DNA from: 40CM-2-70-7 sp035279865
GTDB taxonomy: Bacteria > Gemmatimonadota > Gemmatimonadetes > Gemmatimonadales > GWC2-71-9
Direction of reading: 5' to 3'
Length of the DNA: 19,682 nt
Assembly: GCA_035279865.1 (NCBI GenBank)
Contig: DATEGY010000303.1
Location: 1-19,682, forward strand
The stretch's first letter is position 1. Each line of letters starts with the position of its first letter. The position numbers were made by a program, and so were the translations under genes. Positions 14,148-19,682 of the stretch are shown here, one piece after another. Under the pieces are notes generated by a model. That model did not search any database, was not told the origin of the DNA, and saw nothing but the letters and a program-made list of their open reading frames with translations.

Positions 14148-14615
14148 GTGACGACATTCCTCTTTCTCCGCCAGGCGCTCGCCGAATGGAAGCCGGTGTC
14201 GGTGCTGATCCGCCGGACCCGCCTCCCGTTCTGGCTCCTGACGTTGACGATCGGCGCCGCCCTCCTCGGTGGTCTCTACGACGGCCCTTCACTGCCGACT
14301 CTCGTCACGAGTGTGGCGCTCCTCGCGACCTTCACCTGCGCCGTCGTTCTCGCCGGGGCGCATTCGGGGCGCGCCACCGCTCTGACGTTGCGCCATCCCG
14401 CGTCCCCGATGGCGCTCGCCACCGGACGATGGCTCGCGGTGACCGCCTTGGCGGGGCTGGTGACGCTGGCGGCGGCGATCGGTGCCGCCTGGCAGGCCGA
14501 GCTCGGGTGGCGGGAAGGCGTGGCGGCGGCGGTGTCCGCGGGTTGGGTGGCGCTGCCGGTGGTGGCCGGCGGAGTGCTGGTGACGGCGGGATGCTGGCGG
14601 CGGAGGACCCCGTGA
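14148..14615 (+). CDS. Four-TM membrane protein, possible ABC partner subunit
   Basis: This 155-residue protein starts at GTG 14148. An amphipathic start (MTTFLFLRQALAEWKPVSVLI) precedes hydrophobic segments near 27-44, 49-70, 93-115 and 122-148, with a basic C-terminus (WRRRTP). I recognise no family. The N-terminal FLRQALAEWKP pattern resembles the first cytoplasmic helix of ABC-2 permeases, and the next gene encodes an ABC ATPase whose start overlaps this stop by 4 bases. It could therefore be a minimal membrane subunit, but it is far shorter than normal permeases (about 250 residues). The start is close behind the terminator, so its promoter must overlap the hairpin region or transcription depends on read-through; no good promoter is seen. 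Confidence 0.75.
   Translation: MTTFLFLRQALAEWKPVSVLIRRTRLPFWLLTLTIGAALLGGLYDGPSLPTLVTSVALLATFTCAVVLAGAHSGRATALTLRHPASPMALATGRWLAVTALAGLVTLAAAIGAAWQAELGWREGVAAAVSAGWVALPVVAGGVLVTAGCWRRRTP
14602..14614 (+). promoter_or_regulatory. Shine-Dalgarno site selecting GTG 14612
   Basis: GGAGGA (14602-14607) stands 4 bases before GTG 14612, which shares bases with the preceding TGA. The alternative in-frame ATG at 14591 has no such site and adds only seven unconserved residues (MLAAEDP). Confidence 0.55.
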
Positions 14616-15472
14616 TCCCGCCGGCGATCTCGCTCTCGCAGGTCACGTGGGTGGGCCGGACGGGCCGGGTCCTCGACGGCGTGGATGTGGAGATCATTCC
14701 CGGTGAAGTGGTGGCCGTGGTCGGTGCGGCGGCGTGCGGAAAATCCACGCTCCTCCGGGTGGCCGCGGGCATCACCCGGGCCCACGCGGGGCAGGCCAGG
14801 GTGGGGTCCTGGAATGCCACCGACGCCCGAGTCCGAAAGATCGTCGGGTTTGCGCCCCAGGACCCCGCCTGGCTCGCGGCGTTCACGGTGCGGGAGCTCC
14901 TCGAGTACTGGGGCCGCTTCCACGTCCGGGGCAATCCATCGGCCGCGGTTCGGGACGCGCTGCTCGTCGCCGGTCTCGATGCCCATGCCGACGACCCGAT
15001 CTCCCGGGCCGACACTCCCGTCCGCCGCCGGCTGGCCCTCGCGCAGGCGGTGCTCGGTGGCCGGCGGGTCCTGATCCTCGATGAGCTGCTGACCGGTCTG
15101 GACCAGGCACTCCGGCAGGAGCTGGCCTGGCGGCTCGAATCCCGCGCCGCCGCCGGCGTCGCGATCCTGCTCTCGGCTGCATCGCTCGAGGCGGTGGAGC
15201 GGGTCGCGACGCGGGTCCTGGTCCTCCGTCACGGTCGGGTGGCCCGGGTCGCGGCACCCTCCGCGCTTCTCGCGGAACGGGTCCTCGAGGTGATCCTGGA
15301 CCGGCCCGCCCTGGCGGCGCCATCCGGCTTCCGCCTGACGCCGTTCGGACTGCAGGCGGACCTCTCCCGCATCACGCCGGAGGCGGCGCTCGCCACCTGC
15401 CGCGCCCACCGGCTTCTCGTCCGGGCCTCGCACGTGCGGAGCAAGTCGTTGGAGGAGCTGGCGGTGAGTTAG
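14612..15472 (+). CDS. ABC ATPase with degenerate signature and missing switch histidine
   Basis: This 286-residue protein has the overall layout of an ABC-2 nucleotide-binding domain. Walker A is GAAACGKST (38-46), which keeps the essential G-K-S. The Q-loop Gln83 (APQDP) is present, and Walker B VLILDE (153-158) keeps the catalytic Glu but reads ELLTGLD where EPTSGLD is usual. The signature expected as LSGGMRRR is SRADTPVRRR (131-140). The switch His after the next strand is Ala190 (LLSAASLEAVE, against the usual LLSSH-LEE). ATP binding is plausible; normal dimer-driven hydrolysis is doubtful. The C-terminal region (220-286) is a small regulatory-type domain. It is coupled by GTGA to the 4-TM protein and followed after 9 bases by mscS-like. 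It may be a regulator rather than a transport motor. Confidence 0.85.
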   Translation: MIPPAISLSQVTWVGRTGRVLDGVDVEIIPGEVVAVVGAAACGKSTLLRVAAGITRAHAGQARVGSWNATDARVRKIVGFAPQDPAWLAAFTVRELLEYWGRFHVRGNPSAAVRDALLVAGLDAHADDPISRADTPVRRRLALAQAVLGGRRVLILDELLTGLDQALRQELAWRLESRAAAGVAILLSAASLEAVERVATRVLVLRHGRVARVAAPSALLAERVLEVILDRPALAAPSGFRLTPFGLQADLSRITPEAALATCRAHRLLVRASHVRSKSLEELAVS

Positions 15473-15481
15473 TTTTCGCCG

Positions 15482-16375
15482 ATGCTTTCGGCCCCCATCC
15501 TGCAGTCGGCAGCACGGCCGCCCCGCTGGCTCGACCAGGTCACCGACTGGCTCGGTCTGGGGGACCGCGAGCTGACGGGCAAACTGCTCCAGGCCCTGAT
15601 CATTCTGGTCCTGGCGTGGGGGGCAATTCAGATCCTGCGGTTCTTCGCCCGCCGCGTCGAACGGGCCGCGCACCGGCACGGCCACGGCGTCAACCGCGGG
15701 GAAACGCTGGCTCGCCTGGTCCAGAGCGTCGGTGCCGCCCTCATCGGGGTGGCCGCGGCGCTCATGGCACTGAATCTCTTCTTCAACATCGCTCCGCTCA
15801 TCGCGACGGTCGGTGTCGCGGGGCTCGCGGTCTCCTTCGGGGCACAGAGTCTGGTCAAGGACGTCATCGCTGGATTCTTCATTCTGCTCGAGAATCAATA
15901 CCAGCTTGGCGACAGCATCCGGATCGCGGGCGTGGAAGGGACCGTTTCCCACCTGACGCTGCGGGCCACGGTGCTCCGCGACGGGGCGGGCGTCGTGCAT
16001 TTCATCCCCAACGGCCAGATTTCCGTCGTCTCCAATCTGACCCGCACCTGGTCCCGGGCCGTGGTGGATGTCGGCGTGGCCTACGCCGCCGACCTGGATC
16101 GCGTCATGAGTGTCCTCCGCGGGATCATCGCCGATCTCGGCAGGGACGGGGACTGGTCGCCGCGCCTGACGGGAGAGAGCGCGGTGTCGGGCATCCAGCA
16201 GCTTGGCGAATCGGCCGTGACCATCCGGGCGTGGGTGAACACCCAGCCGGGGACGCAGGGAGATGTGAAGGCGGAGCTGTTGCGGCGCATCAAGTCAACC
16301 TTCGAACGCGAAGGAATCGAAATGCCGTACCCCCAGCACGTGATTCACCTGATGGATGAAAGGGCGGCGAAGTGA
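15482..16375 (+). CDS. Small-conductance mechanosensitive channel (MscS family)
   Basis: The 297-residue protein has TM helices near 33-56 and 77-98 and the pore-lining TM3 at about 104-133, followed by the beta domain and a C-terminal alpha/beta domain, as in MscS. Diagnostic text is ATVGVAGLAVSFGAQSLVKD (108-127), FFILLENQYQLGDSIRI (132-148), the EGTV turn, and HFIPNGQI (173-180). E. coli MscS is 286 residues, so this is a simple, full-length member. It opens under membrane tension and releases solutes during hypo-osmotic shock. It begins 9 bases after the degenerate ABC gene and its stop overlaps the cysS start (GTGA), so expression of the channel and of cysteinyl-tRNA synthetase is probably linked. 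Confidence 0.95.
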   Translation: MLSAPILQSAARPPRWLDQVTDWLGLGDRELTGKLLQALIILVLAWGAIQILRFFARRVERAAHRHGHGVNRGETLARLVQSVGAALIGVAAALMALNLFFNIAPLIATVGVAGLAVSFGAQSLVKDVIAGFFILLENQYQLGDSIRIAGVEGTVSHLTLRATVLRDGAGVVHFIPNGQISVVSNLTRTWSRAVVDVGVAYAADLDRVMSVLRGIIADLGRDGDWSPRLTGESAVSGIQQLGESAVTIRAWVNTQPGTQGDVKAELLRRIKSTFEREGIEMPYPQHVIHLMDERAAK

Positions 16376-17784
16376 GTCTCTCGCTCTTCAACACCCTCTC
16401 CCGGTCCATCGAGCCCTTCCAGCCGCTCCATCCGCCACGGGTCACGCTGTATACGTGCGGGCCGACGGTCTGGAACTATGCACACATCGGAAACTTCCGG
16501 ACTTTCCTGTTCGAGGACCTGCTCCGACGGCACCTCGAGGCGTCCAAGTACGACGTCTTCCACATCATGAACCTGACGGACGTGGATGACCGCACCATCA
16601 AGGCGGCCGCGGCGGCAGGCAAGACGCTCACGGAGCATACGGAGCAGTACGCCCAGGCATTTTTCGCGGACCGGGACTTCCTGCGCATCCGACCGGCGCA
16701 CGTGTACCCGCGCGCGACCCAGTCCGTGCCGGCGATGGTCGCCCTCATCGAGAAGCTCCTCGCCAAGGGCGTCGCGTACCGGAGCGACGACGGCTCCGTG
16801 TACTTCGCGATCACCAAGTTCCCGACCTATGGGCGGCTGTCACGGCTCGACACCCGGGAGATCAAGGTCGGGGCGCGCGTCGCGTCCGACGAGTACGCGA
16901 AGGACGACCCCCGGGACTTCGCGTTGTGGAAGAAGTCGGACGCGGAGGACGAACGGGTGGGCGCGGCGTGGGATGCCTCGTTCGGCCGCGGGCGGCCCGG
17001 CTGGCACCTCGAGTGCTCGGCCATGTCGCTGGACGAGATCGGCAAGCGCTTCCAGGTCGAGACCCTGGATCTCCACGCGGGCGGCATCGACCTGATCTTC
17101 CCGCACCACGAGGACGAGATCGCGCAATCGGAGGCCGCGACGGGCCAGACCTTCGCCCGGACGTGGCTGCACGGCGAGTTCCTGAACCTCCGCGGCACCA
17201 AAATGTCCAAGCGGTACGGCAACATCCTCACCGCCCGGGACCTGAAGGAGCAGGGGGTGGACGCCGCCGCGGTTCGCCTGCTGTTCTTCCAGACGCATTA
17301 TCGCCAGCCGATCGATTTCAACGACGACGCCCTCACCGCCGCCGCGGAGGGGGTGCGCCGGCTCGGCGAGTTTCAGGAGCGCCTGGCCGGGGCGCGTCCC
17401 GATCCGCAGGGGGTCCTCGCGGACCTCGCCCAGGGTATGGAACGGAACGTGCGGGAGGCTCTGGACGACGACCTCAACGCGCCTCAGGCGCTGGCGCATC
17501 TCTTCGAGTTCGTGCGCGCTGCCAACCGGGAAATCGACGCGGGGGCAGGGGGAGCGCCGTCGGCCAAAACCTCGCTCGCCAGGGTGATGGAAGTGCTCGA
17601 CGTACTGCCGACGAAGAAGGCGGTGGCCGCCGATCTCTCGCAGTGGGTGGAGGAGCGGGTCTCGGCCCGCACCAAGGCCCGTCAGTCCCGAGACTTCAAG
17701 GAGGCGGACCGGATCCGCGCCGAGCTGAAGGAGAAGGGTGTGCAGATCGAGGACACGCCGGGCGGGACGAAGTGGAAGATCTGA
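16372..17784 (+). CDS. cysS: Cysteinyl-tRNA synthetase
   Basis: The 470-residue class I enzyme charges tRNA-Cys. It begins at GTG 16372 with SLSLFNTLSRSIEPFQP, the standard N-terminus. The HIGH-type motif is HIGN (38-41) within TCGPTVWNYAHIGNFRTFL. Zinc ligands are visible as Cys29, Cys215 (WHLECSAMS) and His245-His246-Glu247 (FPHHEDEIAQSE). KMSKR lies at 277-281 with RYGN following. The C-terminal anticodon-binding region ends KSRDFKEADRIRAELKEKG-like then GTKWKI, as usual. Nothing is degenerate. It is the last gene of the operon that starts at 14148, an unusual setting because cysS commonly stands with cysE, ispF or mrnC. Confidence 0.98.
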   Translation: MSLSLFNTLSRSIEPFQPLHPPRVTLYTCGPTVWNYAHIGNFRTFLFEDLLRRHLEASKYDVFHIMNLTDVDDRTIKAAAAAGKTLTEHTEQYAQAFFADRDFLRIRPAHVYPRATQSVPAMVALIEKLLAKGVAYRSDDGSVYFAITKFPTYGRLSRLDTREIKVGARVASDEYAKDDPRDFALWKKSDAEDERVGAAWDASFGRGRPGWHLECSAMSLDEIGKRFQVETLDLHAGGIDLIFPHHEDEIAQSEAATGQTFARTWLHGEFLNLRGTKMSKRYGNILTARDLKEQGVDAAAVRLLFFQTHYRQPIDFNDDALTAAAEGVRRLGEFQERLAGARPDPQGVLADLAQGMERNVREALDDDLNAPQALAHLFEFVRAANREIDAGAGGAPSAKTSLARVMEVLDVLPTKKAVAADLSQWVEERVSARTKARQSRDFKEADRIRAELKEKGVQIEDTPGGTKWKI

Positions 17785-17894
17785 GACATCCGGCGGACGG
17801 GTTGCGGGCGTATTGAGAGTGACATAACGGAATCTGGACCGCTCTCGAACGGTCGGACCCTGTCTTCGCCAATGGCGATGAAGGAGATTGCGGC
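17785..17894 (+). promoter_or_regulatory. Leader region of the first msrA gene with small inverted repeats
   Basis: This 110-base gap holds a weak promoter candidate, TTGCGG (17802-17807) and TAACGG (17825-17830), spaced by 17 bases. Downstream are a small hairpin GACCG (17837-17841) with CGGTC (17850-17854), and a 13-base inverted repeat TCGCCA-A-TGGCGA (17866-17878) just ahead of the ribosome site AAGGAGA (17881-17887). The repeats could be an operator or fold the leader. No known regulator motif is recognised. Confidence 0.3.
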
Positions 17895-18503
17895 ATGCTG
17901 ACGACCCCCCTGACGCTCTGGTTCGCGCTCTCCGCCGGCCTCACGCCGCCGAAGGCTCCGGTGGACACCGCGGTGTTCGCGGGCGGCTGTTTCTGGGGCA
18001 TCGAGGGTGTCTTCGAGCATACCAAGGGTGTCATCTCCGCGACGGCGGGCTATGCCGGCGGGCACACGGCGTCCCCGTCGTACGAAGAGGTCTCGTCGGG
18101 AGAGACGGGGCACGCGGAGGCGGTGCGGGTGGTGTATGACCCGTCGCAGGTGACGTACGGGCAGCTGCTCGCCGTATTCTTCACCGTGGCGCACGATCCC
18201 ACGGAGCTCGACCGCCAGGGACCGGACCAGGGCACGAACTACCGGTCCATCGCGTTCTACCGGGATTCGACGCAGCACGCGGCGATCACCACGTTCATCA
18301 CGGGGCTGGAGCGGCGGCACGCGTATCCGAATCCGATCGTGACGGAGGTGGTGGCCCTCAAGGTATTCTACGAGGCGGAAGACTATCACCAGCACTACAT
18401 GGAGCATCACCCCGACCAGCTGTACATCGTGTACAACGACGCGCCGAAGGTGGCGCATCTGAAGGAGACGTTCCCGGCGTTGTACCGGGATTCCTGGAAA
18501 TAG
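17895..18503 (+). CDS. msrA: Peptide methionine sulfoxide reductase A, exported, single-cysteine
   Basis: This 202-residue MsrA reduces methionine-S-sulfoxide in proteins. ATG 17895 follows a strong AAGGAGA site. A short hydrophobic N-terminus (TPLTLWFALSAGL, about 4-16) suggests a signal peptide or anchor. The catalytic motif GGCFWGIEG has Cys32; substrate-pocket elements GYAGG, GHAEAVRVVYDP, HDPTELDRQGPDQGTNYRS and the C-terminal HHPDQLYIVYND are intact. No other cysteine occurs, so the usual resolving cysteines are absent. The sulfenic acid must be reduced by an external thiol partner. A close paralogue follows 89 bases downstream. No msrB is present in the window. Confidence 0.95.
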   Translation: MLTTPLTLWFALSAGLTPPKAPVDTAVFAGGCFWGIEGVFEHTKGVISATAGYAGGHTASPSYEEVSSGETGHAEAVRVVYDPSQVTYGQLLAVFFTVAHDPTELDRQGPDQGTNYRSIAFYRDSTQHAAITTFITGLERRHAYPNPIVTEVVALKVFYEAEDYHQHYMEHHPDQLYIVYNDAPKVAHLKETFPALYRDSWK

Positions 18504-18519
18504 CGCGCCGAACGGCGCG
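18504..18519 (+). terminator. Hairpin immediately after the first msrA stop
   Basis: CGCGCC (18504-18509) and GGCGCG (18514-18519) form a perfect 6-bp stem around GAAC, extendable by a G-U pair into the stop codon. No T-run follows (TCCCTCG), so it is either a weak terminator or an mRNA 3'-end stabiliser between the two msrA genes. Confidence 0.35.
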
Positions 18520-18562
18520 TCCCTCGCGACGAACCGGCCTCCCCAGGCGCAATCCGGTCGGG

Positions 18563-18588
18563 TAGGATGTGGTAGTCCTCACCGGAGA
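18563..18588 (+). promoter_or_regulatory. Possible second-msrA promoter box and ribosome site
   Basis: TAGGAT (18563-18568) matches four of six -10 bases and GGAG (18584-18587) precedes the ATG at 18593 by 5 bases. No clear -35 box is found at the right distance, so an independent promoter for the second msrA is only possible. Confidence 0.25.
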
Positions 18589-18592
18589 TCGT

Positions 18593-19216
18593 ATGACCCC
18601 TGCCGTTCCCATTCTTGCCGCGCTCCTCGCCCTGCAACCGGCTCCATCGCCGAAGACCGCTCCCGCCACGCTCGACACGGCGGTCCTGGCCGGCGGCTGC
18701 TTCTGGGGCACCGAGGGCATCTTCGAGCACGTGAAGGGTGTGGTGCAGGTGATCTCGGGGTATGCGGGGGGCACGCTCCCGAACCCCACGTCCGCACAGG
18801 TCTACAAGGGCGGAACCGGACACGCGGAATCGGTGATGATCATCTTCGATCCCGCGCGGGTGAGTTTCGATCAGCTCCTGCTGATTTTCTTCAACGTCGC
18901 CCACAATCCCACGGAGCTGAATCGCCAGGGTCCCGACATCGGCTCCGACTACCGCTCGATCGCGTTCTACCGGGACTCGACGCAGAAGCAGTCCATCGAA
19001 GACGCCATCGCGGGGCTCAAGACCCGGCGCATCTATTCGGATCCGATCGTCACCGAAGTCCTGGCCCTCCGCGCGTTCTACCCGGCGGAGGCCGAGCATC
19101 AGGGCTTCATGCAGCGGCATCTGACCGATCCGTACATCACGACCAACGACCTGCCCAGGCTCGACATCCTCAGGACGCGGTACGCGAGCCTGTACCGCGA
19201 GCAGTGGCACGACTGA
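18593..19216 (+). CDS. msrA: Second exported single-cysteine MsrA, tandem paralogue
   Basis: ATG 18593 gives a 207-residue protein with a short N-terminal hydrophobic segment (PAVPILAALLALQPAP) resembling a signal peptide, then a Pro/Ala/Lys spacer and the MsrA domain. The longer open frame starts upstream of the ribosome site and is rejected. GGCFWGTEG carries Cys36, the only cysteine in the protein. Shared family blocks are SGYAGG, GGTGHAESVMIIFDP, HNPTELNRQGPDIGSDYRS and FMQRHLTDPYITTND. By eye about half of the positions match the first copy, including the resolving-Cys loss, so the duplication is old and both copies appear functional. The HNPTEL (for HDPTEL) change and a different C-terminus may indicate divided substrates or partners. 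Confidence 0.95.
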   Translation: MTPAVPILAALLALQPAPSPKTAPATLDTAVLAGGCFWGTEGIFEHVKGVVQVISGYAGGTLPNPTSAQVYKGGTGHAESVMIIFDPARVSFDQLLLIFFNVAHNPTELNRQGPDIGSDYRSIAFYRDSTQKQSIEDAIAGLKTRRIYSDPIVTEVLALRAFYPAEAEHQGFMQRHLTDPYITTNDLPRLDILRTRYASLYREQWHD

Positions 19217-19220
19217 CGGA

Positions 19221-19249
19221 GTGGCACGGCTAACGGGGGGCGCTATCTT
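19221..19249 (+). promoter_or_regulatory. Candidate promoter of the symporter gene
   Basis: GTGGCA (19221-19226) and TATCTT (19244-19249) are spaced by exactly 17 bases. Each matches four of six consensus bases or better at the key positions. The -10 ends 8 bases before ATG 19258, so the transcript would have a leader of only a few bases, and no Shine-Dalgarno sequence is present. Confidence 0.5.
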
Positions 19250-19257
19250 GGGCCCCC

Positions 19258-19682
19258 ATGGAACTCACCCGCCTCGACGTCGTGATCGCGATCGTCTCGA
19301 TCGTGGTCTGCTTCGCCCCCGCGCTGTTCTTCGCCCGCCGGTCCGGGAAAGGCACCGCTGAGTTCTTCGCGTCGGGACAGGCCGCCCCCTGGTGGCTCGT
19401 CGGCACGTCGATGGTGGCGACGACCTTCTCCACCGACACCCCGAACCTCGTCACCGATTTCGTCCGGTCACACGGGGTCTCCTACAACTGGGCCTGGTGG
19501 TCATTTCTGCTCACGGGAATGGCCACCGTTTTTTTCTACGCCAAATTGTGGCGCCGCTCGGGCGTCCTGACCGATCTGCAGTTCTACGAGCTGCGGTATT
19601 CGGGCAAACCCGCGGCGGTGGTGCGCGGGTTCCGGGCCATCTATTTGGGGTTGTTCTTCAATCTCACCATCATGACGACGGT
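19258..19682 (+). CDS. Sodium:solute symporter (SSS family), N-terminal part
   Basis: The gene starts at ATG 19258 and runs off the end of the window after 141 codons. The text has the SSS layout: a first helix VVIAIVSIVVCFAPALFFA, then RSGKGTAEFFASGQAAPWW, the LVGTSMVATTFSTDTPNLV helix that contributes to the sodium site in the family, a third helix SFLLTGMATVFFYAKLW, and RRSGVLTDLQFYELRYSGKP, a conserved loop followed by a further helix. Such proteins couple Na+ entry to uptake of sugars, amino acids or related solutes; the substrate cannot be inferred from this part. It appears to be a separate transcription unit from the msrA pair. Confidence 0.92.
   Translation, partial: MELTRLDVVIAIVSIVVCFAPALFFARRSGKGTAEFFASGQAAPWWLVGTSMVATTFSTDTPNLVTDFVRSHGVSYNWAWWSFLLTGMATVFFYAKLWRRSGVLTDLQFYELRYSGKPAAVVRGFRAIYLGLFFNLTIMTT

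Noticed and set aside
14591..14611. ATG 14591 as start of the degenerate ABC ATPase
   Set aside because: No ribosome site precedes it and it adds only seven residues of unconserved sequence; GTG 14612 has GGAGGA and the same overlap style as neighbouring genes.
14276..16000. 574-codon minus-strand open frame
   Set aside because: It spans the 4-TM, ABC and MscS genes on the other strand, and its product is charged low-complexity text with no motif; a GC-driven shadow.
19222..19240. Sigma-54 promoter beginning TGGCAC before the symporter
   Set aside because: TGGCAC at 19222-19227 lacks the required GC/TTGC element at the -12 spacing; a housekeeping-type pair fits better.

Overview
The window is high-GC bacterial chromosome, densely coded on both strands, with ATGA/GTGA stop-start overlaps, frequent GTG/TTG starts and no phage, transposon, CRISPR array, tRNA or rRNA. 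Base composition, short secretion signals ending in A-x-A-Q, an SSS symporter, secreted MsrA proteins and a PspA gene with small membrane partners fit an environmental Gemmatimonadota-type bacterium. That assignment is inference; nothing here is phylogenetically decisive.

Layout. (1) 1-285: 3' end of a molybdenum hydroxylase large subunit, converging on a minus-strand operon. (2) 6441-290, minus strand: seven genes in order cutA, TPR protein, degenerate macro-domain protein, membrane-anchored transglutaminase-fold protein without catalytic Cys and His, ABC ATPase, 12-TM ABC permease, secreted alpha/beta hydrolase. Five of the six junctions are 4-base overlaps and the last is a 4-base gap, so this is one transcription unit. 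(3) 6442-6673: divergent intergenic region with a promoter facing each way and, between them, a 28-bp hairpin built of 8-bp repeats. (4) 6674-9526: uvrA.

(5) 9559-14074, plus strand: five tandem paralogous small membrane proteins (one TM segment, a short S/R-P-I/V-G motif, then a coiled coil ending in a near-invariant ERLDFTERML block), then pspA, an AI-2E-family membrane protein and a DUF1611 P-loop protein, closed by a strong hairpin terminator at 14098-14135. The small proteins resemble PspB in size and plan. This looks like an expanded phage-shock-type envelope-stress module and is the most novel part of the window.

(6) 14148-17784, plus strand: a 4-TM protein, an ABC ATPase with degraded signature and switch-histidine motifs, an MscS channel and cysS, tightly spaced. 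(7) 17895-19216: two tandem exported methionine sulfoxide reductases A, each with only the catalytic cysteine. (8) 19258-end: 5' part of a sodium:solute symporter whose promoter lies almost on its start codon.

Regions 5 to 7 share a theme of envelope integrity: PspA membrane stress, MscS osmotic release, MsrA repair of exported proteins. Functional links between the operons are inference.
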